Counted from the first letter of the stretch, positions 50,513-59,039 are shown. The stretch: 64,000 bases of DNA from SIG603 sp964370635 (GCA_964370635.1 CAYJJU010000011.1:27424-91423); one strand, 5' to 3'. The notes: generated by a model from the letters alone, not told the origin. A program made the numbers and translations.

Positions 50513-50806
50513 ATGAAAGAAATTAAAAAAAGAGACAGTAAAAATATTTTATTAAGGCTTGCAATGGTTGCCGGCTTGGCTTTTGCCGTCTATTTTATAA
50601 TTGGACAACAAGTTGATATCGGTCAAAAATCTGAGGAGCTCAGTTTTTTGGAGGATAATATAGCAGAACAAGAAATTGTTAACGGCAAACTGCTTGATAT
50701 AATTGAGGCAGGTGCGTTAAATAATGACCAATACGCAGAAGAATACGCTAGAAATGAAATGGATTATGCTAAAAAAGGCGAGCGTATTTTTGTGAATTTG
50801 GATTAA
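50513..50806 (+). CDS. divIC: Septum formation initiator (FtsB/DivIC family)
   Basis: A 97-residue bitopic protein: short basic N-terminus, one membrane span (about residues 14-30), a coiled-coil region (SEELSFLEDNIAEQEIVNGKLLDII) and the conserved YAEEYARNEMDYAKKGERIF end. It joins the divisome with FtsL and DivIB. The ATG at 50513 follows GGAG by eight bases. Position between yabQ and yabR matches B. subtilis. Confidence 0.9.
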   Translation: MKEIKKRDSKNILLRLAMVAGLAFAVYFIIGQQVDIGQKSEELSFLEDNIAEQEIVNGKLLDIIEAGALNNDQYAEEYARNEMDYAKKGERIFVNLD

Positions 50807-50832
50807 AATTTTTAGGGGGATAAAGAAGTCTT

Positions 50833-51330
50833 ATGCAGGTTGAGGTTGGTACTATTTATGCGGGCAAAATTACAGGTATTACAAAGTTTGGTGCTTTTGT
50901 AGATTTTTCAGAGGGGAAGACAGGAATGGTTCATATTTCTGAAGTTGCATCCTCTTTTGTTAAAGAAATAAAGGACTTTGTTAAAGAAGGTCAAGAGGTA
51001 AAGGTAAAGGTAATTGCTATTTCTGACGACGGCAAAATTAGCCTGTCTATGAAAAAAGCAGAGGATAGGCCTGCGCCTTTTGCGCCAAAACAAAATAAAT
51101 TTGACAGACCTAAAAATAACAGGAGCTTTAGGCCCTCGCCGCCTCCTGTAGAGTCACCGGCAAGACCGGGTGATTTTGAATGGCAGAGTAAAGGTATATC
51201 TGGAGGAAGCTTTGAAGACATGATGTCAAAATTCAAGCAAACCAGCGATGAAAAGATTTCTGACCTTAAACGAAGCACGGACACTAAACGTGGCGGAGGT
51301 TTTTCTGCTCGCCGTGACAATCAAAAATAA
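50833..51330 (+). CDS. yabR: S1-domain RNA-binding protein (YabR-like)
   Basis: A 165-residue protein with one S1 domain at residues 1-75 (GTIYAGKITGITKFGAFVDF, GMVHISEVA, KVKVIAISDDGKISLSMK) followed by a proline- and basic-rich, probably disordered tail ending in RGGGFSARRDNQK. It resembles general stress protein 13/YabR. It probably binds RNA or ribosomes. The ribosome-binding site is unusual: GGGGGA is about 13 bases from the ATG. Confidence 0.88.
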   Translation: MQVEVGTIYAGKITGITKFGAFVDFSEGKTGMVHISEVASSFVKEIKDFVKEGQEVKVKVIAISDDGKISLSMKKAEDRPAPFAPKQNKFDRPKNNRSFRPSPPPVESPARPGDFEWQSKGISGGSFEDMMSKFKQTSDEKISDLKRSTDTKRGGGFSARRDNQK

Positions 51331-51345
51331 TAAAGACACATGTAG

Positions 51346-51365
51346 GGTCACGGCTTGCCGTGACC
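51346..51365 (+). repeat. TGTAGGG-type stem-loop
   Basis: GGTCACGG-cttg-CCGTGACC perfect 8-bp stem within TGTAGGG...CCTAAA, between yabR and the fumarase gene. It may act as a transcription or mRNA-end signal. Confidence 0.55.
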
Positions 51366-51389
51366 TAAATTATTATATAGGAGAAAATT

Positions 51390-52229
51390 ATGAGAACGAT
51401 AAAAGCAAATGAAATTACAAATGCAGTAAAAGAGCTTTGTATTAAAGCAAATAAGTTTTTGCCAAAGGATTTGGAGCTTGCGGTAAGAGACTTTGCAAAG
51501 ACTGAAACAAATCCGCTTGCAAAGAGCATTATGGAGGATTTATGCAAAAATATTGACGCATCAAAAGAGCTTTCGCTTCCCGTATGTCAAGACACGGGCA
51601 TGGCGGTGGTTTTTGCAAAAATCGGACAAGAGCTTTATATAGAGGGTGATTTTAATACCGCCGTAAACGAGGGCGTAAGGCAAGGTTATAGCGAAGGCTA
51701 TCTTAGGGCATCAATAGTTTCAGACCCTATTAAAAGGGTGAATACGCAGGACAATACACCTGCTGTGATACATGTAGAGCTCGTACCCGGTGATAAAATT
51801 GAGCTTACAGTAGCGCCTAAAGGCTTTGGCAGTGAAAATATGTCGGCACTTAAGATGTTTACACCATCTGCAAGCATTGAGGATATAATAGACTTTGTGC
51901 TTCAAACAGTTGTAAGCGCCGGGGGAAATCCTTGCCCGCCGGTGGTAGTTGGCGTGGGAATAGGCGGCGATTTCGAGCTTTGCGCCTATCTTTCAAAAAA
52001 AGCACTTTGTAGAGACATTACCGTAAGAAATAGTGATGAATACTATGAAAACTTAGAGGCAGAAATGCTCAAGCGTTTAAATGAATCGGGCATAGGCCCA
52101 CAGGGCTTTGGAGGAGACACAACGGCTCTTTGCGTTAATATTGAAACCTATCCGACACATATTGCAGGCTTGCCGGTTGCGGTAAATATAGGATGTCATG
52201 TTACAAGGCACAAAAAAATAATAATTTAA
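51390..52229 (+). CDS. Class I fumarate hydratase/tartrate dehydratase, alpha subunit
   Basis: A 279-residue iron-sulfur hydro-lyase alpha subunit: cluster cysteines in LPVCQDTGMAVVF and GGNPCPPVVVGVGIGG, plus APKGFGSENMS. It would hydrate fumarate to malate (or dehydrate tartrate) together with a beta subunit of about 180 residues that usually follows immediately. Here hpf follows with its own promoter and no beta gene is in the window. The enzyme is therefore incomplete unless the partner is encoded elsewhere. Confidence 0.9.
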   Translation: MRTIKANEITNAVKELCIKANKFLPKDLELAVRDFAKTETNPLAKSIMEDLCKNIDASKELSLPVCQDTGMAVVFAKIGQELYIEGDFNTAVNEGVRQGYSEGYLRASIVSDPIKRVNTQDNTPAVIHVELVPGDKIELTVAPKGFGSENMSALKMFTPSASIEDIIDFVLQTVVSAGGNPCPPVVVGVGIGGDFELCAYLSKKALCRDITVRNSDEYYENLEAEMLKRLNESGIGPQGFGGDTTALCVNIETYPTHIAGLPVAVNIGCHVTRHKKIII

Positions 52230-52239
52230 AAATAAAATA

Positions 52240-52268
52240 TTGATTTTTTTTATTAATTATGCTAGAAT
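52240..52268 (+). promoter_or_regulatory. Promoter of hpf
   Basis: TTGATT, a 17-base spacer and TAGAAT, 67 bases before the hpf start. Confidence 0.5.
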
Positions 52269-52334
52269 ATAGATAGACAAAGTTACATATTAGAAATATG
52301 TTGCTTAATAAGCTCATCGGAAAGGGTGGAAACT

Positions 52335-52856
52335 ATGAAAATCAGTATTATTGGCAGAAAAGTAAACTTAAGGGACAATTTTAAGGTTTTAGTAGAGAAA
52401 AAACTTGCAAAATTTGACAGGGTTTTTGACGAAGACGCAGATGTTACCGTTACGGTAACGCTTGAAAAACACAGTCAAACTGTAGAAATTACTATTAAAC
52501 AAAGAGGAGTTTATTATAGAGCGGAAGCCTCCGCTATTGAGATGAACGAGGCTTTGGACGATGTAGTCTCAAAACTTGGCAAGCAAATCAGGAGAAATAA
52601 AACTAAACTTGAGCAAAGCAAAAAAGTTAAGGCTATAGAGTTTGAAGAGGCATATTATGACGAACCTGAAGAAGAGTATAAGGTAGCAAAGACAAAACGT
52701 TTCTTTGTCGATGTCATGACTACCGAAGAGGCTATACTTCAAATGGAACTTTTAGGACATGAGTTTTTCATGTATAGAAATGAAAGCGGCGATGTTTGTG
52801 TAGTATATAAAAGAAAAGACGGAAATTTTGGTCTTTTAGAAGCGCAAACTAGATAA
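52335..52856 (+). CDS. hpf: Ribosome hibernation promoting factor, long form
   Basis: A 173-residue long HPF. The N-terminal RaiA/HPF domain (residues 1-95, KISIIGRKVNLRDNFKVLVEKKLAKFDRVF) binds the 30S decoding region, and the C-terminal dimerisation domain (TKRFFVDVMTTEEAILQMELLGHEFFMYRN) pairs two 70S ribosomes into 100S particles in stationary phase. The ATG at 52335 follows AAGGGTGG by five bases; the in-frame upstream start overlaps that site. Confidence 0.95.
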   Translation: MKISIIGRKVNLRDNFKVLVEKKLAKFDRVFDEDADVTVTVTLEKHSQTVEITIKQRGVYYRAEASAIEMNEALDDVVSKLGKQIRRNKTKLEQSKKVKAIEFEEAYYDEPEEEYKVAKTKRFFVDVMTTEEAILQMELLGHEFFMYRNESGDVCVVYKRKDGNFGLLEAQTR

Positions 52857-52869
52857 TAATTAAGAATAG

Positions 52870-52902
52870 AGCCGAGATGCTGTAACTGGCATCTCGGCTT
52901 TT
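52870..52902 (+). terminator. Intrinsic terminator after hpf
   Basis: AGCCGAGATGC-(8)-GCATCTCGGCT perfect 11-bp stem followed by TTTT. Confidence 0.92.
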
Positions 52903-52935
52903 GTCATCTTCACAAAAAATTCAGATTAGTACATA

Positions 52936-52965
52936 TTGCTTTTTTGTATAATACTGTGGTATAAT
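52936..52965 (+). promoter_or_regulatory. Promoter of the parvulin gene
   Basis: TTGCTT, an 18-base spacer and TATAAT. A second TATAAT lies 13 bases upstream (52947-52952). Confidence 0.55.
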
Positions 52966-53039
52966 AAGCGCTATGATAGTCAAAATTTAGGTAAACTCTA
53001 TTTTGATATATATTTTTTTGTTGAAAGGTGAAGGAAACT

Positions 53040-54506
53040 ATGGGTAAAGGCGCTAGAAGTCGTGAAAAAAACGTTGATAAAAAGATTAAAAGGGCAGAGG
53101 AGAATGTAAAAGAAGTCAAAAAGGCAAAATGGGGTAAATTTTGGACAATAATAGTATCCTTATTTCTAGTAGTTGTAGTCGCAGCTACTATGCTAATTTA
53201 TAATTTTTATTATGCCAATGCAAGTTATTTGAGAAACAATATTGTCATGGAGAGTGAAAATATCCAAATTGACAATGCAATGATGACTTATAATTTTAGA
53301 AATGAATATAATACATATCTAGGTCAAATGTATAATAGCTATTCGGGCTATACAGGGGTAGACACAACAAGGTCCTTGAAAGTTCAAGATTATTCTGCAG
53401 ATGCTACATGGTTTGACTATTTCTTAGATTTAACCATAGGCACAACAGAGGATATGTTGGTATGGGCTGAAGAGGCAATGGCAAACGGCGTGTCACTTAA
53501 TGAAGAAGAACTACAATCAATACAAGACCTTGTAGATGTTTCGCTTACATCATTCTTCTTTGAAAACGGAATTGTAAAAGAAGATATAACAAAGGCTATG
53601 GAAGTTGCAAGGCTTGCAAGCAAATATATAACACAGATTCAAGACGAGGCTGAGTTTACACAAGAGGAACTTGAAGAGCATTATCAAGCAAATACACTTG
53701 TGTATGATAAAATTTCTTATAAATCATACACCTTGTTCTATGGTGACGAGGGAGAGATGAATCAAGAAGAGGCAGACTTGCTTTCAATAGACTTTGAAAA
53801 TGCAGCGACTCCTGAAGAGTTTGACGAGCTGATTATTAAATCGGAACAAACAGGCAATGACGGCGAGGACAACGGATACGCAGAGGCATTAATCGAATCT
53901 AGCCTAGTAGAAAACAAAAACTATGACGCAACAAATCAATTTATAGCATGGGCTTTTGAAGAGGGCAGAGAGCAGTATGAAACACACTACACTCATGATA
54001 GTGACTCAAAAAGCTATACATTTTATATGTTGACCGAGCTACCTGGAAAAGACGAGGAGCAAACTCTAGGCTTTAAACACATATTAATTGAAAAACTTGA
54101 AGATGATACAGTTGAAGAAATTCACGCTAAGGCACAGGAAGTTCTTGACGAGTGGAACGCGCAGGGCAGTACAGATGAAGCATTTACTAACTTAGTGCTA
54201 CAGTACTCTGACGACCTAGGCTCTAACCTAACAGGCGGCTTATACGAAGGCGTTGTAGAGGGTGAGCTTGAAGAGACAATAGATGAATGGGTATTTGACG
54301 ATGCGAGAGAAGTAGGAGAGGCAGAGCTTGTTGATTCTGACTACGGCACACATATTGTTGTGTTCCTTGGTGAAACAGGACAAGACTGGGAATATACTGT
54401 AAGCGAAGACTTAAAATTAGACCTAATAGAAACTCTGTCTGAAGAGTATATTGCAAAGTATCCTATAACTATAAATGAAAATGCAATGAACGATATTCCA
54501 GAATAA
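53040..54506 (+). CDS. Membrane-anchored SurA/PrsA-like peptidyl-prolyl isomerase
   Basis: A 488-residue protein with a basic cytosolic N-terminus (about 35 residues), one membrane span (about 38-57) and a large, very acidic extracytoplasmic part. Residues about 150-215 form a helical SurA-N-like region, and residues about 345-440 a parvulin domain (FKHILIEKLEDDTVEEIHAKAQEVLDEW...VLQYSDD...TGGLYEG...GTHIVVFLGETG). It probably folds secreted proteins at the membrane surface. Unlike PrsA it has no lipobox. The ATG at 53040 follows GAAGG; a longer GTG start overlaps it. Confidence 0.82.
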   Translation: MGKGARSREKNVDKKIKRAEENVKEVKKAKWGKFWTIIVSLFLVVVVAATMLIYNFYYANASYLRNNIVMESENIQIDNAMMTYNFRNEYNTYLGQMYNSYSGYTGVDTTRSLKVQDYSADATWFDYFLDLTIGTTEDMLVWAEEAMANGVSLNEEELQSIQDLVDVSLTSFFFENGIVKEDITKAMEVARLASKYITQIQDEAEFTQEELEEHYQANTLVYDKISYKSYTLFYGDEGEMNQEEADLLSIDFENAATPEEFDELIIKSEQTGNDGEDNGYAEALIESSLVENKNYDATNQFIAWAFEEGREQYETHYTHDSDSKSYTFYMLTELPGKDEEQTLGFKHILIEKLEDDTVEEIHAKAQEVLDEWNAQGSTDEAFTNLVLQYSDDLGSNLTGGLYEGVVEGELEETIDEWVFDDAREVGEAELVDSDYGTHIVVFLGETGQDWEYTVSEDLKLDLIETLSEEYIAKYPITINENAMNDIPE

Positions 54507-54510
54507 ATAA

Positions 54511-54539
54511 AAAAATCCGACCGCTAAGGTCGGATTTTT
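54511..54539 (+). terminator. Intrinsic terminator after the parvulin gene
   Basis: AAAAATCCGACC-gctaa-GGTCGGATTTTT perfect 12-bp stem, including the T-run. Confidence 0.93.
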
Positions 54540-54540
54540 G

Positions 54541-54803
54541 CATGTCGAAAAACCTCTGCTGGGAAAAAAAGTTGCACAAATGGGTGGGTATAAGGAAACT
54601 TTTTCTATCGCAAAAACTTTCCTCTTTGCCAATAAATTGGCAAACTCACCTTCAAAAATGCTCTTCTAAGGATAAAGATTCCGTTTTCTGTGGAAAACGC
54701 CTTAGGGCTCAGCCCTAAGAACCCGTAAGTTTTTGAAAAAACTTAACAAAAACTTTTAATCTCCGCCATTATGACGAAACGCCATACCTTTTTCTTTGCT
54801 TAT
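54541..54803. other. Non-coding gap with a cluster of short hairpins
   Basis: No gene is visible. Short inverted repeats: AAAAAGTT/AACTTTTT, TTTGCCAA-taaa-TTGGCAAA, GTTTTC-tgtg-GAAAAC, CTTAGGGC-tca-GCCCTAAG and AAGTTT-ttga-AAAACTT-like. CAAATGGGTGGGT occurs here and in arm B of the element at 30757-31033. It lies between convergent genes. Confidence 0.5.
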
Positions 54804-56789
54804 TTACGTCTTAAACTGCGATAACAGCTCTTTAAGGCGCTCTGCTTGAGAGAAGAGCTCCTGGCTTGCTTGTGAGCTTTCCTCGGCCGTGGAGGCGTTG
54901 CTTCGGATTGCGTTTGAAAGCTCTGTAACTATCTCGTTTGTCTGCATAATTTGGTTAAATTGTTCTTCTGAGTCTGAGGATACCAAAACAACTTTTTTCC
55001 CAAGCTCTGATGCGCTTGAGCGCAGTATTGTCATCGATTCTTCCGACTCTTTCATCTTTTCTGCGACTACTTGTACCGTCTGCGTCGTTTCTGCAATTAG
55101 GCTTGCTGTAGTTTTTGCGGCCTGTGCAGATTTTGCCGCCAAGTTGCGCACTTCATCGGCAACCACGGCAAAGCCTTTTCCTGCCTCGCCCGCCCTTGCA
55201 GCCTCAACAGCGGCGTTAAGTGCCAAAATATTTGTCTGGAAGGCTATATCGTCTATTGTGGTAATTATCTTTTCTGTTTGAAGCGCATTATTGATAAGCA
55301 TTTCCATGAAGCTCATCATTTCTTTGATGCTTTCATTACTGTTGTCAAGCTCAATCTTTGTTTTTTCATTTTCTATAGATGCAGCCTTGGTGTTCTCTGC
55401 AGTTCTTTTTGCCATGGTGGAAATTCCGTCTATGATAGAAACCAGCTGTTCAACCGATTCAGACTGCTCGTAAGTTTTAACAGCGATATCGTGACTTGAG
55501 CTGTTAACTTGTCTGCTTTGCATATTAAGAGAAGACAGCACGTCTGAAATTGCAGTAATTGTACCGGATAATTTATTTTGGATATTGTCCATGCTGACAT
55601 AGAATTTTTCAAAATCTCCGACATAAAATTCCTCTGCATAGCTCTCGGCTCTTAAGTTACCACTGCTCATTTGTGTAAGCGCTTGGTCGATGTCCGTGAT
55701 TATTGTAGAGAAAGTCTTTGCAAGAGTAGCTGTTGCATCAAAGAGTTGCTGTGTTTCTAAAGTGTTTGCAATACTTGGAATTTCAGAGCTTAGATCGCCT
55801 GCTGTGAGTAAACTAAGCCTGCTACTGTAAGCCGAAATTGGTTTAGCAATTTTTTTACTTATTATAGTTATCGTCAAAATAATTACGACAGTAATGACAA
55901 AGCCTAAAATTGCATTTCCTAGAATTACAAAAAGTAAATCCATCAAGAATGCGGTTTTATCTGTCCTTACAACTATTCCCCAATTTTCATCGGTGTCTAT
56001 CGGAGCATAGCTTGCAAAGTAAGTTGTGTCGTTGAAATGGTAATCTGTAAATCCGCTATTGCCATTTACCAAATCTTGGGTAAGGCGTGAAAAACTGGCA
56101 AGTTGTGAGTTGTTTTGCGCTTCGAGAATGGGATTAAATTTGCTAAGAACAAGCTCTTGATCCTTATGCAAAATTATTTCGCCATCACTATTCATGATAA
56201 AGGCATTTCCGTCCGTTCCTATGTTCATCTGAGAAATTAGTGTAGAGAACACATCAGGCGCTATCGCGTAGACAAGACAGCCTACAAATTCACCTTCGTT
56301 TACTAGCGGTGCGGCTATCATCATGAGAAGATCTCCAGAAAGTTCACTTACTATGGGGTCTGTGATAAATACAGTGCCTTCATCTCTTGTATGATTAAAA
56401 TATTCTTCATACGAAAAATCATAACCCGAATTGAGTTCCACTCCGTTTGCATCAAGTATTTCTAAAAAAGCAAAACCGTGTAGTTCAGAAAAACTTGCGG
56501 CAGTATTTAAAATTTCATCTCGAACAGCAGCGTAATCGGGGCTTTGTGCACTTGGAATTCCTTGGGACAAAACCGGGTCTTTGCTAAGCTGTATCGCCAT
56601 TTTTTCATAATGAGAAAGTTCACTGGTCAAAGAGGTGACGGCAAACTGCGTGTTGTCCGACATTGAGGACTCTAAATAATCTAGTGAATCATTATATAGA
56701 CTGACCGAAAATGAAATAATAAGTAGAGTTATGCTTATTATCGTAAGAGGAACTATAGAAACCAATATTTTTTGTCTTATACTTTTCAT
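54804..56789 (-). CDS. Methyl-accepting chemotaxis protein with dCache-type sensor
   Basis: A 661-residue receptor: membrane span at about 10-32, extracellular double-Cache sensor (about 35-280, with FAFLEILDANGVELNSG and GNAFIMNSDGEIILHKD), second span (about 285-310), HAMP-like linker and the cytoplasmic signalling domain whose tip is EAARAGEAGKGFAVVADEVRNLA. It would signal through CheA/CheW to motility. No che or flagellar gene is in this window. GGGGGA precedes the ATG. Ligand unknown; dCache domains often bind amino acids or small acids. Confidence 0.92.
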   Translation of the reverse strand: MKSIRQKILVSIVPLTIISITLLIISFSVSLYNDSLDYLESSMSDNTQFAVTSLTSELSHYEKMAIQLSKDPVLSQGIPSAQSPDYAAVRDEILNTAASFSELHGFAFLEILDANGVELNSGYDFSYEEYFNHTRDEGTVFITDPIVSELSGDLLMMIAAPLVNEGEFVGCLVYAIAPDVFSTLISQMNIGTDGNAFIMNSDGEIILHKDQELVLSKFNPILEAQNNSQLASFSRLTQDLVNGNSGFTDYHFNDTTYFASYAPIDTDENWGIVVRTDKTAFLMDLLFVILGNAILGFVITVVIILTITIISKKIAKPISAYSSRLSLLTAGDLSSEIPSIANTLETQQLFDATATLAKTFSTIITDIDQALTQMSSGNLRAESYAEEFYVGDFEKFYVSMDNIQNKLSGTITAISDVLSSLNMQSRQVNSSSHDIAVKTYEQSESVEQLVSIIDGISTMAKRTAENTKAASIENEKTKIELDNSNESIKEMMSFMEMLINNALQTEKIITTIDDIAFQTNILALNAAVEAARAGEAGKGFAVVADEVRNLAAKSAQAAKTTASLIAETTQTVQVVAEKMKESEESMTILRSSASELGKKVVLVSSDSEEQFNQIMQTNEIVTELSNAIRSNASTAEESSQASQELFSQAERLKELLSQFKT

Positions 56790-56879
56790 GAAATCCCCCT
56801 CAAAAAAACTTTAATTTATACTTCTTAGTCTACCCTTAATTACTAGAATTGTCAAGAGAATTATGGAAATATTACTGCC

Positions 56880-57671
56880 TTATATACAAAATAGCTTATG
56901 GGCGTTTTTATAGTAAATTAATGCCTTGTCGGCCTCGCTCAAATTAAGACTTTCGATGAAAGTTCTCTCTTTTTCTACCGTGCTCCACGGCAAATCTGTG
57001 CCAAAGAGAACTTTATCTGCTCCATGTTCTTTTATTATGTTTTGCGCCGCGTCGGTGGAAAGATATCCATCGCTCATTGCTGTATCAAAATATACGTTTT
57101 CAAGCCCTACCAGATGATTTAGAACATCATCACTCATCTCCATTCCGCCCATATGAGCCGCAATGAAGATATTACTGCTAAAGTCCTTTGCAACATTTTT
57201 AATTGATGATGGGGGAGAGTGGACTATGTTTTTTGAATAAGGGTCACGGCCTGCGTGAAAGGTGATAATCAAAGAAAGCTCGCCGCATTTTTGATAAATG
57301 GGGTAAAGTGCTTTGTCGTCTACAAAAAAGTCTTGATAGTCGGGGTGGAGTTTTATGCCTTTAATTCCGGCGTCTTTTAGCCTTTCAAGCTCTGATAGGG
57401 CATTTTGAGAATTTGGATTTACTGAGCCAAAACAAAGTACATCATCACTTTGTGAGGCGATGGCAAAATCGTTTACAGCGCTTTCTTGTGTAGGGTTTGT
57501 TGCTATGTGCAAAGCAAGGATTTTGTCACAGCCGGAGCGCTTTTCTGCCTTTAATGTGTCGCTTAAGGTGCCGTCGGTATAATACTCATGTCCCGAAAAT
57601 TCTGAAAGTTTTGGCAAAACTTTTCCCTTAAGTTTATCAGGGAAAAAATGTGTGTGTGCATCAAAAATCAT
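56880..57671 (-). CDS. Amidohydrolase-2-family metal-dependent hydrolase
   Basis: A 263-residue TIM-barrel protein: DAHTHFFP (metal-binding HxH) at the N-terminus, IKGIKLHPDYQDFF, IITFHAGRDPYS, IAAHMGGME and VLFGTDLPWSTVE (conserved Asp). The family covers decarboxylases and hydrolases; the substrate is not evident. It lies 65 bases after rpsR on the same strand, separated by a terminator hairpin, so it may be partly read through from that operon. Confidence 0.87.
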   Translation of the reverse strand: MIFDAHTHFFPDKLKGKVLPKLSEFSGHEYYTDGTLSDTLKAEKRSGCDKILALHIATNPTQESAVNDFAIASQSDDVLCFGSVNPNSQNALSELERLKDAGIKGIKLHPDYQDFFVDDKALYPIYQKCGELSLIITFHAGRDPYSKNIVHSPPSSIKNVAKDFSSNIFIAAHMGGMEMSDDVLNHLVGLENVYFDTAMSDGYLSTDAAQNIIKEHGADKVLFGTDLPWSTVEKERTFIESLNLSEADKALIYYKNAHKLFCI

Positions 57672-57691
57672 AAATCTCTTCCTTTCAAATA

Positions 57692-57726
57692 TAAAAAATG
57701 AGCTGAACCAAAAAGGTACAGCTCAT
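57692..57726 (-). terminator. Intrinsic terminator of the rpsF-ssb-rpsR operon
   Basis: On the minus strand ATGAGCTG-(13)-CAGCTCAT followed by a six-T run, ten bases after the rpsR stop. Confidence 0.88.
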
Positions 57727-57736
57727 AAGTTTTTAA

Positions 57737-57994
57737 TTAGTCGCTAGAAAATGGTAGCAACGCTAGGTGACGTGCACGTTTAATTGCAATTGTCAATCCA
57801 CGTTGGTGATGCGCACAAGTGCCAGTTACTCTTCTTGGAAGAATTTTTCCTCTTTCAGAAATAAAACGGCGTAGTTTTGCAACATCTTTGTAATCTATAT
57901 AATCTGCTTTATCAACACAAAAATTACAAACTTTTCTGCGACCTTTACGACCGCCCATAGGTCTGCGGTTATCTCTTTCCTGTCTGTCAGCCAT
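57737..57994 (-). CDS. rpsR: 30S ribosomal protein S18
   Basis: An 85-residue S18: KVCNFCVDKADYIDYKDVAKLRRFISERGKILPRRVTGTCAHHQRGLTIAIKRARHLALLPF. It keeps three of the four cysteines used for zinc in C+ paralogues (CNFC, C of GTCAHH). It pairs with S6 on the 30S platform. A strong AGGAGG precedes the ATG. It is the last gene of rpsF-ssb-rpsR. Confidence 0.97.
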   Translation of the reverse strand: MADRQERDNRRPMGGRKGRRKVCNFCVDKADYIDYKDVAKLRRFISERGKILPRRVTGTCAHHQRGLTIAIKRARHLALLPFSSD

Positions 57995-58028
57995 TGTAAA
58001 AGCCTCCTATCTGTAAAATATTTTATCG

Positions 58029-58484
58029 TTAGAACGGTAAATCGTCGTCTCCGATAAGTTCTTCAAAGTCTCCGCTGCTGCCATTTGAAAATGCAGGAGC
58101 AGGTTGCTGTGGTGGTGGCGCCTGATTGTAAGCACCTTGTGCCATTGATGAACCGCCACTTTCGGATTTAGAACCCGTAAAGTTGACATTTTCTGCAACA
58201 ATTTCAAAAGCTTGACGGTTATTTCCGTTTTTGTCTTGATAAGTACGGGTTTGTATTGAGCCGTTTAAGGCTATCATTTGACCCTTAGTAAAGTACTTGC
58301 AAACAAACTCGGCAGTGCCTCTCCAAGCGACAACGTTGATGAAGTCGGCTTGTCTTTCGCCCGATTCTTTTGATTGAAATTGTCTGTTAACAGCAACCGA
58401 GAAACTTGTGACGGCAACACCGTTTGGCGTGTGTCTAAGTTCGGGGTCGGCTGTAAGTCTTCCCATTATTGCAGCTACGTTCAT
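58029..58484 (-). CDS. ssb: Single-stranded DNA-binding protein
   Basis: A 151-residue SSB: OB fold (residues 1-105, MNVAAIMGRLTADPELRHTPNGVAV, FINVVAWRGTAEFVCKYFTKG), a Gly/Pro/Gln-rich flexible linker and the acidic tip DDDLPF that docks partner proteins. It coats single-stranded DNA in replication and repair. It lies between rpsF and rpsR, the standard arrangement. Confidence 0.97.
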   Translation of the reverse strand: MNVAAIMGRLTADPELRHTPNGVAVTSFSVAVNRQFQSKESGERQADFINVVAWRGTAEFVCKYFTKGQMIALNGSIQTRTYQDKNGNNRQAFEIVAENVNFTGSKSESGGSSMAQGAYNQAPPPQQPAPAFSNGSSGDFEELIGDDDLPF

Positions 58485-58513
58485 AATAACACTCTCTTTC
58501 GTTTAAGATAAAA

Positions 58514-58912
58514 TTACTCGGCGTCAGTATTTTCTGAAGTAATAACCGCTTGAGCGGCAATTGCGTCAACATCAACTACTTTTCCGGCTTTTTTCGCTTG
58601 TTTTTTCTCTAAGACTTTAGGGTCTTTTTTAATAGTAAGAGTACGTAGAATACCATCAGTAATGTGGTAAATTCTTTCAAGCTCAGTGATGAACTCGGCT
58701 TCACTCTTAAAGTTGATTAGTGTGTAAAAGCCTTCTGTTTGCTTGTCTATAAGATAAGCAAGTCTTCTTTTACCCCAATCATCAACGCTTTCTACAGTTC
58801 CGTTTTCGCCTATTAATTTCTTAAACTTTTCGATCATGGCAATATTGCCCTCTTCTAAAAGTTTTGTTGAAACAACGATAACAGTCTCGTATGAGTTAAT
58901 AATTCCTGTCAT
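58514..58912 (-). CDS. rpsF: 30S ribosomal protein S6
   Basis: A 132-residue S6 with the usual YETVIVVSTKLLEEGNIAMIEKFKKLI and WGKRRLAYLIDKQTEGFYTLINF segments and an Ala/Lys-rich C-terminal extension of about 30 residues. The ATG at 58912 lies after AAGGAGGTG; an upstream in-frame start would overlap this site and the leader hairpin. First gene of the operon, with promoter at 59012-59039. Confidence 0.96.
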   Translation of the reverse strand: MTGIINSYETVIVVSTKLLEEGNIAMIEKFKKLIGENGTVESVDDWGKRRLAYLIDKQTEGFYTLINFKSEAEFITELERIYHITDGILRTLTIKKDPKVLEKKQAKKAGKVVDVDAIAAQAVITSENTDAE

Positions 58913-58938
58913 TGTATCGCACCTCCTTCTGGTCTTTG

Positions 58939-58957
58939 GCCCCAAATTTTTTGGAGC
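58939..58957 (-). promoter_or_regulatory. Leader hairpin before rpsF
   Basis: On the minus strand GCTCCAAA-aaa-TTTGGGGC (one G-U pair), ending about eight bases before the ribosome-binding site. S6:S18 autoregulatory leaders are known in bacteria; the conserved bulge of that motif is not obvious here. Confidence 0.4.
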
Positions 58958-59011
58958 AAGGATTTTATTTATTAAATCAGTGAAAATATAATTTCACAAA
59001 TTAACAGATTA

Positions 59012-59039
59012 ATTTTATCACAAAATTTCGAATTGTCAA
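59012..59039 (-). promoter_or_regulatory. Promoter of rpsF-ssb-rpsR
   Basis: On the minus strand TTGACA, a 16-base spacer and TAAAAT, about 100 bases before rpsF. Confidence 0.7.

Noticed and set aside
54889..55281. Open frames of 60-130 codons opposite the chemoreceptor and many other genes
   Set aside because: They are antisense to well-supported coding regions, lack ribosome-binding sites and resemble no family.
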